From NCBI RefSeq assembly GCF_013407925.2, contig NZ_CP060201.1:1178001-1242000 (forward strand): a stretch of DNA of 64,000 nucleotides. The letters run 5' to 3'. The notes under the pieces were generated by a model. It made no database searches and was not told where the DNA came from. It worked only from the letters and a program-made list of their open reading frames with translations. A program made the translations under genes and the position numbers. Below are positions 18,269 to 27,205 of this stretch, piece by piece (the stretch's first letter is position 1; each line of letters starts with the position of its first letter). Source of the DNA: Pseudomonas protegens. GTDB lineage: Bacteria > Pseudomonadota > Gammaproteobacteria > Pseudomonadales > Pseudomonadaceae.

Positions 18269-19612
18269 ATGTTGACCTGTTCCGTACACCCGCTTCCTTA
18301 TCGCGCCAACCCCGCCGAGTATTTCGCGGCAATCGAACACGCTCCCGGCGCCGTGCTGCTGGACAGCGGCCGGCCCGCTGCCGAGCGCGGTCGCTATGAC
18401 CTGCTCAGTGCCTGGCCGCTGGCCGAGCTGACAGTGGCCGCCGACGAAAGTGGCGGCGACTTCCTCCAGCGTCTGCGGCACAACCTGCAGCAACTGGGCC
18501 CGGCCCAGGTCCCGGCGCCCTATGAACTGCCCTTTGCCGGCGGCCTGATCGGCTACCTCAGCTACGACTTCGGCCGTCATCTGGAACGCCTGCCGAGCCT
18601 GGCCCGGGATGACCTGCATCTGCCGGACGCGCGCTTTGGCCTGTATGCCTGGGCACTGATCAATGACCACCAGGCGCGCACCAGCCAACTGCTGTTCCAC
18701 CCCCGCCTGGACGAGGCGGAACGCCAGCGTCTGATCCAGCTGTTCAGGCAAGCGCCCGCCACGGCCGCCGGCTCGTTCAAACTCAGCCAGCCCATGCAGG
18801 CCGACCTGAGCGCCGAGGATTACCGTCAGGCGTTCCAGCGCATCCAGCATTACATCCAGGCCGGCGACTGCTATCAGGTGAACTTCGCCCAGCGTTTTCG
18901 CGGCCAGTACCAGGGCGATCCCTGGGTCGCCTACTGCGCGTTGCGCGCGGCGTGCCCGACGCCCTTCTCAGGCTTTCAGCGCCTGCCGGACGGCGGCGCG
19001 GTGCTCAGCCTGTCGCCGGAGCGCTTCGTCCATGTCAGCCAGGGCCGGGTGGAAACCCGGCCGATCAAGGGCACCCGCCCGCGCGGCCGGGACGCTGCCG
19101 AAGACGCGGCCAACGCCGCCGAACTGCTGTCCAGCCCCAAGGACCGCGCGGAAAACCTGATGATCGTCGACCTGCTGCGCAACGACCTGGGGCGCACCTG
19201 CCGCACCGGCTCGGTGCGCGTGCCGGAGCTGTTCAGCCTGGAAAGCTACCCCAACGTGCACCACCTGGTGAGCAGCGTCACCGGCGAACTGGCGCCCGGC
19301 AAGGACGCCCTGGACCTGATCGCCGGTAGCTTCCCCGGCGGTTCGATCACCGGCGCGCCGAAGATCCGCTCGATGCAGATCATCGACGAACTGGAGCCCA
19401 CGCGACGGGCCCTGTACTGCGGCTCGCTGCTGTACCTGGACGTGCGCGGGGAAATGGACAGCTCGATCGCCATCCGCAGCCTGCTGGCCAAGGACGGGCA
19501 GATCTGTTGCTGGGGCGGCGGCGGAATCGTCGCGGATTCGGACTGGCAGGCGGAGTACCAGGAATCGATCACCAAGGTGCGGGTGCTGCTGGAGACATTG
19601 CAGGGGCTTTAG
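18269..19612 (+). CDS. pabB: Aminodeoxychorismate synthase component I
   Basis: Converts chorismate to 4-amino-4-deoxychorismate for p-aminobenzoate and folate synthesis, using ammonia from a PabA subunit encoded elsewhere. The 447-residue product has the chorismate-binding signatures RPIKGTRPRGRD, SPERF and GSFPGGSITGAPKIRSMQ. The lysine in PIKGT, where anthranilate synthase has Ala, supports PabB over TrpE. The start at 18269 (MLTCSVHPLPYR) matches the usual PabB N-terminus better than the ATG 18 bp upstream. Confidence 0.93.
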   Translation: MLTCSVHPLPYRANPAEYFAAIEHAPGAVLLDSGRPAAERGRYDLLSAWPLAELTVAADESGGDFLQRLRHNLQQLGPAQVPAPYELPFAGGLIGYLSYDFGRHLERLPSLARDDLHLPDARFGLYAWALINDHQARTSQLLFHPRLDEAERQRLIQLFRQAPATAAGSFKLSQPMQADLSAEDYRQAFQRIQHYIQAGDCYQVNFAQRFRGQYQGDPWVAYCALRAACPTPFSGFQRLPDGGAVLSLSPERFVHVSQGRVETRPIKGTRPRGRDAAEDAANAAELLSSPKDRAENLMIVDLLRNDLGRTCRTGSVRVPELFSLESYPNVHHLVSSVTGELAPGKDALDLIAGSFPGGSITGAPKIRSMQIIDELEPTRRALYCGSLLYLDVRGEMDSSIAIRSLLAKDGQICCWGGGGIVADSDWQAEYQESITKVRVLLETLQGL

Positions 19613-19617
19613 GGCCT

Positions 19618-19689
19618 CTTCGCCGGCAAGCCGGCTCCTACAAGCGCGCGTCGCTCTCCCACCCGTAGGAGCTGGCTTGCCAGCGAAGG
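19618..19689. repeat. REP doublet, GCCGGCAAGCCGGC family
   Basis: TTCGCCGGCAAGCCGGCTCC (from 19618) and the inverse GGAGCTGGCTTGCCAGCGAA (to 19686) surround a short spacer. This is a second REP family, distinct from the GCGAGCTTGCTCGC type of the prp region. It lies between the convergent pabB and thrH genes. Confidence 0.8.
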
Positions 19690-19740
19690 CGTCGACAGGA
19701 TTTGCGCAAAATCCAAAGACCCCTTCGCCGGCGAACCGCT

Positions 19741-20358
19741 TTACAGACTCAAGGTGCGGTTGGAAGCCTTGATGAATTCCTGCTTCAGCTCGGCAAAACT
19801 GTGCACCGCGGGGAACTGCGGGAACTCGCGGATCACATTGTCCGGGGCATGGAACAGAATGCCGGCATCGGCCTCGCCGAGCATGGTCGTGTCGTTGTAG
19901 GAATCCCCGGCAGCAATGACCCGGTAGTACAGGCTCTTGAAGGCCAGCACCGACTGGCGCTTGGGGTCTTTCTGACGCAGTTGATAGCCGGTCACCCGGC
20001 CGTTGTCATCGGTGATCAGGCGGTGACACAGCAGGGTCGGGAAACCCAGCTGGCGCATCAAGGGCTGGGAAAACTCATAGAAGGTGTCGGACAGGATCAC
20101 CACCTGGAAGCGCTCGCGCAGCCAGTTGACGAACTCCACCGCGCCGTCCAGGGGCTTGAGGGTGGCGATCACTTCCTGGATGTCGGACAGCTTCAGGCCG
20201 TGCTCGTCGAGAATCCGCAGGCGCTGCTTCATCAATACGTCGTAGTCGGGAATATCCCGGGTGGTTGCCTTGAGGGATTCAATCCCGGTTTTTTCGGCAA
20301 AGGCGATCCAGATTTCCGGGACCAGTACACCTTCCAGATCGAGACAGGCAATTTCCAC
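19741..20358 (-). CDS. thrH: Phosphoserine phosphatase / homoserine phosphotransferase
   Basis: A 205-residue HAD-family enzyme that can dephosphorylate phosphoserine and transfer the phosphate to homoserine. The N-terminal motif is DLEGVLVPEIW, where the usual second Asp of the HAD nucleophile motif is Glu, a ThrH trait. AAGDSYNDTTMLGEAD supplies the metal-binding aspartates. The start is a GTG at 20358 behind GGGAG, giving the length known for ThrH. Confidence 0.92.
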   Translation of the reverse strand: MEIACLDLEGVLVPEIWIAFAEKTGIESLKATTRDIPDYDVLMKQRLRILDEHGLKLSDIQEVIATLKPLDGAVEFVNWLRERFQVVILSDTFYEFSQPLMRQLGFPTLLCHRLITDDNGRVTGYQLRQKDPKRQSVLAFKSLYYRVIAAGDSYNDTTMLGEADAGILFHAPDNVIREFPQFPAVHSFAELKQEFIKASNRTLSL

Positions 20359-20533
20359 AAGACACTCCCATTGGTTCTGATTATTGAAGTTGAGCGAGCA
20401 AAAGGACTGCCGAACTCTAGCGACTCGTCCCCAGAGGCGCAACGCAGAGGAGCGCGCCAGGGCCGGGTGGATTTTGTTAAGATCGCCCCCCTATAGAGCG
20501 CACAGCGCCACCGACCTGTAGGAAACCGCCCTG

Positions 20534-21268
20534 ATGAACCCATCGTTCGACGTCGCTGAACTCGCCGCGACCTATGCCAACAAATCCGCCCAGGACATTC
20601 TCAAGCTGGCCTTCGCCCAGTTCGGTGACGACCTGTGGATCTCCTTCAGCGGCGCCGAGGATGTGGTGCTGGTGGACATGGCCTGGAAGCTGAACAAGAA
20701 CGTCAAGGTGTTCAGCCTCGACACCGGGCGCCTGCACCCGGAAACCTACCGCTTCATCGATCAGGTGCGCGAACACTACAAGATCGACATCGAACTGATC
20801 TCGCCGGACCACAGCAAGCTCGAACCCTTCGTCAAGGAAAAGGGCCTGTTCAGCTTCTACAAGGACGGCCATGGCGAATGCTGCGGCATCCGCAAGATCG
20901 AGCCGCTGCGGCGCAAACTGTCCACCGTCAGCGCCTGGGCCACCGGCCAGCGCCGCGACCAGAGCCCGGGCACCCGCAGCCAGGTGGCGGTGCTGGAACT
21001 CGACAGTGCCTTCTCCACTCCGGAGCGCCCCCTGTACAAGTTCAACCCGCTGGCGCAGATGAGCAGCGAGGAGATCTGGGGTTACATCCGCATGCTCGAA
21101 CTGCCGTACAACAGCCTGCATGAGCGCGGCTTCATCAGCATCGGCTGCGAGCCCTGCACCCGCCCGGTACTGCCCAACCAGCACGAGCGCGAAGGCCGCT
21201 GGTGGTGGGAAGAAGCCACCCAGAAGGAATGCGGCCTGCACGCCGGCAACCTCATCAGCAAAGCCTGA
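20534..21268 (+). CDS. cysH: Adenylylsulfate (APS) reductase
   Basis: Reduces activated sulfate to sulfite in assimilation. The 244-residue product has the 4Fe-4S ligands ECCGIRK (Cys116-Cys117) and GCEPC (Cys205, Cys208), which mark the APS-using type rather than the enterobacterial PAPS reductase. The catalytic cysteine is in ECGLH near residue 233. Divergent from thrH, with about 175 bp holding both promoters. Confidence 0.95.
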   Translation: MNPSFDVAELAATYANKSAQDILKLAFAQFGDDLWISFSGAEDVVLVDMAWKLNKNVKVFSLDTGRLHPETYRFIDQVREHYKIDIELISPDHSKLEPFVKEKGLFSFYKDGHGECCGIRKIEPLRRKLSTVSAWATGQRRDQSPGTRSQVAVLELDSAFSTPERPLYKFNPLAQMSSEEIWGYIRMLELPYNSLHERGFISIGCEPCTRPVLPNQHEREGRWWWEEATQKECGLHAGNLISKA

Positions 21269-21277
21269 CCCCCGCCC

Positions 21278-21345
21278 TTCTTCGGCAGAAGCCGGCGTGC
21301 CGGCGAATGAGCCCTCTTCCCTGAGGACGCCTTCGCCGGCAAGCG
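21278..21345. repeat. REP-like palindromes downstream of cysH
   Basis: GCCGGCGTGCCGGCGAA and GCCTTCGCCGGCAAGCGC are partly degenerate copies of the GCCGGCAAGCCGGC REP family, about 25 bp apart. Confidence 0.65.
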
Positions 21346-21797
21346 CAGCGCCACTCGACCCGCACGCACAATGTGTACACACGAATGTCACCAACGGTGC
21401 CATTTTTGTGTGCACTTTCAGCGCCTTTCGCCCCAAAAGGTGACAGCCCTTTCTACCGTCAATATTCATGCGGCAGCCCATCGCGCGTGCCGAAAAATAA
21501 ATACCTGTTCAAACGGTCAATTTTTAATCCCGCCGTTTCATACAGTTAGGGACAACTCATAACAAAACGAAATCAGCAGCCAATTTCATAGCTCCGGAAT
21601 TGGCACAGAAGTGGCTTTAGTCGATCTATGTTTTGTATACAAAAACAGCAAAACATACATACACTAACCGTCCGCACGCCTGATCCATGACTCAAGCTGC
21701 AGATGCCCCGAACCCAGTGATTCCTCCCCTGCGACGAAGATTGTCGAGCCTTGCGCTCAAGCACAGTCATCCGGGGCCGGAATCAGGAGCCGCCGGA
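21346..21797. promoter_or_regulatory. Long AT-rich 5' region of the NCS1 transporter gene with palindromes
   Basis: About 450 bp without a convincing gene and clearly richer in A and T than its surroundings. It holds a perfect 14-bp palindrome TTTTGTATACAAAA (21631-21644) that overlaps a wider inverted repeat ATGTTTTG/CAAAACAT (21628-21656). A further palindrome TGTGTACACA lies at 21372. The first resembles a GntR-family operator, but no regulator gene is adjacent. Confidence 0.45.
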
Positions 21798-23345
21798 ATG
21801 CACACCAGCCCTTCCAACAACATCGCACTGGATCTGCCCTCCTCGCCGCACTCGCACCACTTGCAACCGCCCATCGCCGCAACCGACCCGAACAGCGTCA
21901 TCCTCAGCCCGCGCCTGCACAACCGCGACCTGGCGCCGACCAGGGTCGATGGCCGGCGCTGGGGCGGCTACAGCATCTTCGCCCTGTGGACCAACGATGT
22001 GCACAACATCGCCAACTACTCCTTTGCCATCGGCCTCTACGCCCTGGGCCTGGGTGGCTGGCAGATCCTCCTGTCCCTGGGAATAGGCGCGGCGCTGGTG
22101 TACTTCTTCATGAACCTGTCCGGCTACATGGGGCAGAAGACCGGGGTGCCGTTCCCGGTAATCAGCCGCATCAGCTTCGGCATCCACGGTGCGCAGATTC
22201 CGGCGCTGATCCGCGCGGTGATCGCCATTGCCTGGTTCGGCATCCAGACCTACCTGGCCTCGGTGGTATTTCGCGTGTTGCTCACGGCCATTCATCCGGG
22301 GTTCGCCGATTACGACCACGACTCGATCCTCGGCCTGTCGAGCCTGGGCTGGGCCTGTTTCGTGGTGATCTGGCTGGTGCAACTGGTGATCCTCGCCTAC
22401 GGCATGGAGATGATCCGCCGCTACGAAGCCTTCGCCGGGCCGATCATTCTGCTGACCGTGGCCTGCCTCGCCGGGTGGATGTACACCCAGGCCGACGGGC
22501 AGATTGCCTGGTCGATCCGCGAACCTTTGACCGGCGGCGAAATGTGGCGGCAGATCTTCGCCGGCGGCGCATTGTGGCTGGCGATCTACGGCACGCTGAT
22601 TCTCAACTTCTGCGACTTCGCCCGCTCCTCGCCGTGCCGCAAGACCATCAAGGTCGGCAACTTCTGGGGCCTGCCGGTGAACATCCTGGTGTTCGCCACC
22701 ATCACCGTGCTGCTGTGCGGCGCGCAGTTCCAGATCAACGGCCAGGTCATCGAAAGCCCGACCCAGATCATCGCCTCGATCCCCAACACCCTGTTCCTGG
22801 TGCTGGGTTGCCTGGCCTTCCTGATCGTCACCGTGGCGGTGAACATCATGGCCAACTTCGTCGCCCCGGCCTTCGTCCTCAGCAACCTGGCGCCCAAGTA
22901 CCTGACCTTCCGCCGCGCCGGGCTGATCAGCGCGGCGCTGGCGGTGCTGATCCTGCCGTGGAACCTGTACAACAGCCCGCTGGTGATCGTGTACTTCCTC
23001 TCCGGCCTCGGCGCCCTGCTCGGCCCGCTGTACGGGGTGATCATGGTGGACTACTGGATCCTGCGCAAAGCCCGGATCCACGTGCCGCAGCTGTACAGCG
23101 AAGACCCGCAAGGCGCGTACTTCTACAGCCGCGGGGTCAATCTGCGGGCGGTGGCGGCCTTCGTGCCGGCGGCGCTGATTGCCATCGTGCTGGCCCTGGT
23201 GCCGGGCTTTGCCAGCGTCTCGCCGTTTTCCTGGCTGATCGGCGCCGGCATCGCCGGCCTGCTGTACCTGATCATCGCCAAGCGCCAGCCCGGTTACGCC
23301 GATGTCAGCGGCGAATCCATCGCCGTGGACAACCTCAGTCATTGA
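21798..23345 (+). CDS. NCS1-family nucleobase/hydantoin transporter
   Basis: A 515-residue inner-membrane permease with about twelve helices and the NCS1 (cytosine/allantoin/hydantoin) family look, for example RWGGYSIFALWTNDVHNIAN and GVPFPVISRISFGIHGAQIP. The ATG at 21798 has AGGAG nine bases upstream; an ATG at 21687 would add 37 unlikely residues. The racemase-fold gene follows after 55 bp, so uptake of a hydantoin, allantoin or similar ring compound is likely. Confidence 0.87.
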   Translation: MHTSPSNNIALDLPSSPHSHHLQPPIAATDPNSVILSPRLHNRDLAPTRVDGRRWGGYSIFALWTNDVHNIANYSFAIGLYALGLGGWQILLSLGIGAALVYFFMNLSGYMGQKTGVPFPVISRISFGIHGAQIPALIRAVIAIAWFGIQTYLASVVFRVLLTAIHPGFADYDHDSILGLSSLGWACFVVIWLVQLVILAYGMEMIRRYEAFAGPIILLTVACLAGWMYTQADGQIAWSIREPLTGGEMWRQIFAGGALWLAIYGTLILNFCDFARSSPCRKTIKVGNFWGLPVNILVFATITVLLCGAQFQINGQVIESPTQIIASIPNTLFLVLGCLAFLIVTVAVNIMANFVAPAFVLSNLAPKYLTFRRAGLISAALAVLILPWNLYNSPLVIVYFLSGLGALLGPLYGVIMVDYWILRKARIHVPQLYSEDPQGAYFYSRGVNLRAVAAFVPAALIAIVLALVPGFASVSPFSWLIGAGIAGLLYLIIAKRQPGYADVSGESIAVDNLSH

Positions 23346-23400
23346 ACCTGAACGGCCCGGCGCGCCGGGCCTTGAACTGCCCAACCTGCAAGGAACCCCC

Positions 23401-24129
23401 ATGCGCATTCTCGTGGTCAACGTCAACACCACCGACTCCATCACCCAGGCCATCGCCCGCCAGGCACAAAGCGTGGCGGCGCCGGGTACGGAAATCGTCG
23501 GTTTGACCCCCTACTTCGGCGCCGAATCGGTGGAAGGCAACTTCGAAAGCTACCTGGCGGCGATCGCCGTCATGGATCGGGTGCTGGCCTACGACCAGCC
23601 CTATGACGCGGTGATCCAGGCCGGTTATGGCGAGCACGGTCGCGAAGGCCTGCAGGAGCTGCTGAATGTACCGGTGGTGGACATCACCGACGCCGCCGCC
23701 AGCACCGCGATGTTCCTCGGCCACGCCTACTCGGTGGTGACCACCCTGGATCGCACCGTGCCGCTGATCGAGGACCGGCTCAAGCTGTCCGGCCTCTATG
23801 AGCGCTGCGCCTCGGTGCGAGCCAGCGGCCTGGCGGTGCTGGAACTGGAGGAGGACCCACTGCGGGCGGTGGAATCCATCGTGCGCCAGGCCGAGCTGGC
23901 GGTGACCCAGGACAAGGCCGAAGTGATCTGCCTGGGCTGTGGCGGCATGGCCGGGCTGGATGAACAGATACGCCAGCGTACCGGGGTGCCGGTGGTGGAT
24001 GGGGTCACGGCGGCGGTGACCATCGCCGAATCGCTGGTACGCCTGGGGCTGTCCACCTCGAAGGTGCGCACCTACGCGACGCCACGGCCGAAAAAGGTGC
24101 TTGGCTGGCCGCTGCGCTCAGGGCGCTGA
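23401..24129 (+). CDS. Asp/Glu/hydantoin racemase-fold protein lacking one catalytic Cys
   Basis: A 242-residue member of the Asp/Glu racemase superfamily, starting MRILVVNVNTTDSITQ like hydantoin racemases. The second catalytic cysteine is present in CLGCGGMAG (Cys180). The first, expected in an ACFGDPG-type motif near residue 76, is replaced: the segment reads QAGYGEHGREG with Gly75. Two-base racemisation needs both cysteines, so this may be a decarboxylase-like or otherwise altered enzyme. It lies in an operon with the NCS1 transporter. Confidence 0.82.
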   Translation: MRILVVNVNTTDSITQAIARQAQSVAAPGTEIVGLTPYFGAESVEGNFESYLAAIAVMDRVLAYDQPYDAVIQAGYGEHGREGLQELLNVPVVDITDAAASTAMFLGHAYSVVTTLDRTVPLIEDRLKLSGLYERCASVRASGLAVLELEEDPLRAVESIVRQAELAVTQDKAEVICLGCGGMAGLDEQIRQRTGVPVVDGVTAAVTIAESLVRLGLSTSKVRTYATPRPKKVLGWPLRSGR

Positions 24130-24146
24130 GTCAGGCAACTGCCGGG

Positions 24147-24170
24147 TTCGCCGGCCAGCCGGCGCCTACA
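24147..24170. repeat. Single REP palindrome
   Basis: TTCGCCGGCCAGCCGGCGCC is one unit of the second REP family. It lies between the convergent racemase-fold and LysR genes and overlaps the last codons of the LysR gene. Confidence 0.65.
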
Positions 24171-25089
24171 GGGCGCTGAAGGTTTGCGCCAGGCGCTGTT
24201 CGGCGAACTGCTCGATGACGAAGTCGACAAAGGCCCGGGTCTTGCCCGGGAGCATCTTGTGCTCGGCGTAGTAGATCGAGGTGTAGCCGTCGTCGACGTA
24301 CCAATCCGGCAAGACCCGTTGCAGCGCGCCGAAACGCAGGTAGTTGATGGCAAACGGCATACTTACCAGGGCCAACCCCAAGTCCTGGGCGGCCGCCACG
24401 CAGGCCGCCTCGGAATCGCTCATGGTCATGCTGGCCTTGAGCTCCAAAGGGCGCACGCCGCCTGCTCGGCCAGTCAGTTGCCAGGGACGGATGCGGCCGG
24501 TCTGCGGAGAACGGATCAGGATCCCCCGGCAGTGCTGCAGGTCCTGAGGATCATGGATCGGCGCCCGCCCCGCGAGATAGGCCGGGCTGGCCACCAGCAC
24601 CCGATGGGCCGGTGCCAGGCGCCGGGCGACCACCCCTTGCGGCAACTCGAAACCGCCACCGATGGCGGCATCGAAGCCCTGGCCGATCAGGTCCACCTGG
24701 CGATTGTCGAAATGCCAGTCCGGCTGGATGTCCGGGTAACGCTGCAGGAAGCTGGCGAGCATCGGCACGATGTAAAAACAGCCGAATACCGTTCCCATGC
24801 TGACCTTGAGCGTGCCTGCCGGGCGCCCCTGGACGGTGGACAGGCTGCTCACGGCGTTCTGGATGGTCTGCAGGCTGTCGCTGACTTCCGCCAGGAACAA
24901 GCGTCCGGCCTCGGTCAGGGTCAAACGCCGGGTACTGCGCTGGAACAAACGCACGCCCACCCGCGCCTCCAGCTTGGCTACGCTTTTGCCCACCGCGGCC
25001 GGGGTCAATCCCAGGCGTCGCGCCGCCTCGGCAAAACTGCCGACTTCAGCGCTGCGGACAAAACATTCGATACTGCCGAAAGCTTCCAT
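24166..25089 (-). CDS. LysR-family transcriptional regulator
   Basis: A 307-residue LysR regulator: helix-turn-helix at about residues 15-40 (SFAEAARRLGLTPAAVGKSV) and a substrate-binding domain after residue 85. I prefer the ATG at 25089 (MEAFGSIECFV); an ATG at 25104 adds five residues. It is divergent from the SDR gene at 25216 and most likely controls it. Inducer unknown. Confidence 0.88.
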   Translation of the reverse strand: MEAFGSIECFVRSAEVGSFAEAARRLGLTPAAVGKSVAKLEARVGVRLFQRSTRRLTLTEAGRLFLAEVSDSLQTIQNAVSSLSTVQGRPAGTLKVSMGTVFGCFYIVPMLASFLQRYPDIQPDWHFDNRQVDLIGQGFDAAIGGGFELPQGVVARRLAPAHRVLVASPAYLAGRAPIHDPQDLQHCRGILIRSPQTGRIRPWQLTGRAGGVRPLELKASMTMSDSEAACVAAAQDLGLALVSMPFAINYLRFGALQRVLPDWYVDDGYTSIYYAEHKMLPGKTRAFVDFVIEQFAEQRLAQTFSAL

Positions 25090-25215
25090 TACTGGCCATT
25101 CCATACTTTTGGTTTACACAGAGTATAGGAATTACCCGCTACACAGCCGCCAATCAGCCGTCGATACTCGACGCCAAGCACAAGGCAACCCGGCCTTGAA
25201 TCTCTGGAGAAGCAC

Positions 25216-25962
25216 ATGAGCAAGCACAACCTCAGCGGCAAAGTGGCCTTGATCCAAGGCGGTTCCCGCGGCATCGGCGCCGCCATCGTCGAGCGCCTGG
25301 CCGCCGAAGGCGCCAGCGTCGCTTTCACCTATGTCAGCTCCGCGAGCAAGGCCCAGGCCCTGCAGGACAGCATCATCGCCAAGGGCGGCAAGGCCCTGGC
25401 GATCCAGGCCGACAGCGCCGATGCCGACGCCCTTCGGGAAGCCGTGCAACGTACCGCCCAGGCCTTCGGCCGCCTCGACATCCTGGTCAACAATGCCGGC
25501 GTGCTGGCAATGGCGCCGCTGGACGAGTTCAAGCTGGAAGACTTTGACCAGACCCTGGCCATCAACATACGCAGTGTGTTCATCGCCACCCAGGAGGCGG
25601 CCCGGCACATGGGCGAAGGCGGACGCATCATCAATATCGGCAGCACCAATGCCGAGCGCATGCCCTTCGCCGGTGGCGGCCCCTACGCCATGAGCAAGGC
25701 CGCGCTGGTGGGCCTGACCAAAGGCCTGGCACGGGACCTGGGACCACGAGGCATCACCATCAACAACGTTCAGCCCGGCCCGGTGGACACCGACATGAAC
25801 CCGGCCGACGGCGCCTTTGCCGAAAGCCTGCTGGAGCTGATGGCCGTGCGCCGCTATGGCCGCGCCGAAGAGATCGCCGGTTTCGTGGCCTACCTGGCCG
25901 GCCCTGAAGCGGCCTACATCACCGGCGCCAGCTTGACCATCGACGGTGGTTTCAGCGCCTGA
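25216..25962 (+). CDS. SDR-family oxidoreductase
   Basis: A 248-residue classical short-chain dehydrogenase. The cofactor motif is GGSRGIGAAI near residue 15, NNAG is near residue 92, and the catalytic set comprises Ser in NIGSTNAER and YAMSK (Tyr/Lys about residues 157-161). It resembles 3-oxoacyl-ACP-reductase-like enzymes that accept various ketones. It is strongly preceded by GGAG and divergent from the LysR gene. Confidence 0.88.
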   Translation: MSKHNLSGKVALIQGGSRGIGAAIVERLAAEGASVAFTYVSSASKAQALQDSIIAKGGKALAIQADSADADALREAVQRTAQAFGRLDILVNNAGVLAMAPLDEFKLEDFDQTLAINIRSVFIATQEAARHMGEGGRIINIGSTNAERMPFAGGGPYAMSKAALVGLTKGLARDLGPRGITINNVQPGPVDTDMNPADGAFAESLLELMAVRRYGRAEEIAGFVAYLAGPEAAYITGASLTIDGGFSA

Positions 25963-25975
25963 AGACCGCGGGCAG

Positions 25976-26010
25976 AAAAAAGCCGGGCCACCCGTATCAG
26001 GTGGCCCGGC
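25976..26010 (-). terminator. GC-rich hairpin after the SDR and HAD genes
   Basis: An 11-bp stem GCCGGGCCACC/GGTGGCCCGGC (25982-26010) with an A6 run on its left reads as an intrinsic terminator on the minus strand for the HAD gene, which ends at 26088. It may also stop the convergent SDR transcript. Confidence 0.6.
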
Positions 26011-26087
26011 TCCTGGAATCACTGCCTGCGGCTGGCAAAAGCCTGGCAATGCCTTCCTTCCAACAAGCCAACACCGCGCCCACCCGC

Positions 26088-26783
26088 TCAGTCCCAGATC
26101 AGATGGGGCAATCCGCAGGTCGCAGGCTCAAAGCCCTTGAGCGAACGCAGAATCCTGTCGGCATGGGCAAACTTGGCATCGGCCATGGCCGGATCGGGAA
26201 CCGCGATCACGCTCATGCCCGCGGCCCTGGCAGCGGTCACGCCAAACGGCGAATCCTCGAATACCAGGCACTCCTGCGGCGCCACGCCGAGGCGTCGGGC
26301 GGCGGTGAGGAAGATGTCCGGCGCCGGCTTGGCCGCGGTCACTTCCGGATCATCGGCGGTGACGATGGTGTCGAACAGTGCGAACCAGTCGCCATGACGC
26401 GTGGTTTTCTCGCCAAAGGACATCTGCGACGAACTGGTGCCCACCGCAATCGGGATCCGGTGGTCCTTCAGGTGGCGCACCAGTTGCTGGGCGCCCGGCA
26501 TGGCTTCGGCGCGGGGAAAGCGCTCACGCATCAATGGCTCGCGCATGACCAGGAACTCCTCGGCGCTGATGGGCAGGTCCAGGGCCTGCACCACATAGCG
26601 CGCCAGATCAGCGGTCCCGCGACCGATGATGTTCTGCTTGATGGTCCAGTCGTAGGTGCGGCCATAACGCTCGGCGATCAACTGGGTGATCTCGGTGTAG
26701 ATGCCCTCGGTGTCGAGAAGCAGGCCATCCATATCGAAAATCACCGCCTTGATCGGCCCCAAATCGTTCAACTGTGCATTCAT
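26088..26783 (-). CDS. HAD-family sugar-phosphate-type phosphatase
   Basis: A 231-residue HAD-IA hydrolase of the beta-phosphoglucomutase/2-deoxyglucose-6-phosphatase group. Motif I is FDMDGLLLDTEG, the cap domain is helical, motif II is GTSSS, and motif III/IV region is VFEDSPFGVTAARAAG. The start ATG at 26783 puts motif I at the expected distance. Substrate cannot be told from sequence. Confidence 0.85.
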   Translation of the reverse strand: MNAQLNDLGPIKAVIFDMDGLLLDTEGIYTEITQLIAERYGRTYDWTIKQNIIGRGTADLARYVVQALDLPISAEEFLVMREPLMRERFPRAEAMPGAQQLVRHLKDHRIPIAVGTSSSQMSFGEKTTRHGDWFALFDTIVTADDPEVTAAKPAPDIFLTAARRLGVAPQECLVFEDSPFGVTAARAAGMSVIAVPDPAMADAKFAHADRILRSLKGFEPATCGLPHLIWD

Positions 26784-26935
26784 CGCATCGGATCCGTTAG
26801 CAAAAGTACATTCCAGAGAGCGGCTCAGATACGGCCCGTGTTCTTGGCAACGCGTCAATTAAAGGGTTCAGCAGCATAGCGGCGGGGCTGGGTCAGGAGC
26901 AACCAAGGGGCATGGCCAAGGTCGAGGGGGATGCA

Positions 26936-27097
26936 TCAGGCATCGTCCGTGGATTGGTCCTCCTGCACTTGGGGCGCCTCTTGCAACGGCACTTGTGCAT
27001 CGTCCATCAAGGAGCCCGGATCTTCGTTGCCCGGGTCATTGATCACCTGCGGTTCTGCGGCGGGTGGCGGGGTAGTGCCTGGAGTCTCGCGGGGCAT
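26936..27097 (-). CDS. Small hydrophilic Pro/Asp-rich protein
   Basis: A 53-residue ORF starting MPRETPGTTPPPAAEPQ and ending in an acidic tail. AGGAGA is correctly placed before the ATG at 27097. No signal peptide or domain is visible, and the composition suggests a disordered protein. The good ribosome-binding site and a protein-like codon pattern are the only support. Confidence 0.55.
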   Translation of the reverse strand: MPRETPGTTPPPAAEPQVINDPGNEDPGSLMDDAQVPLQEAPQVQEDQSTDDA

Positions 27098-27161
27098 AAT
27101 CGTCTCCTGGAACATCGGGGCTGGCACCCTTGAGTATGGTGAAGCCTGGAACTGCGCGCAC

Positions 27162-27189
27162 AAAAAACCCGGCGCATGGCCGGGTTTCT
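27162..27189 (-). terminator. Intrinsic terminator of the glycine-zipper gene
   Basis: Stem ACCCGGC/GCCGGGT with loop GCAT, preceded by A6 on the plus strand, which is a T tract on the minus strand. It lies 20 bp beyond the stop of the gene at 27206. Confidence 0.8.
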
Positions 27190-27205
27190 TTGCAGACCGC
27201 GACGA

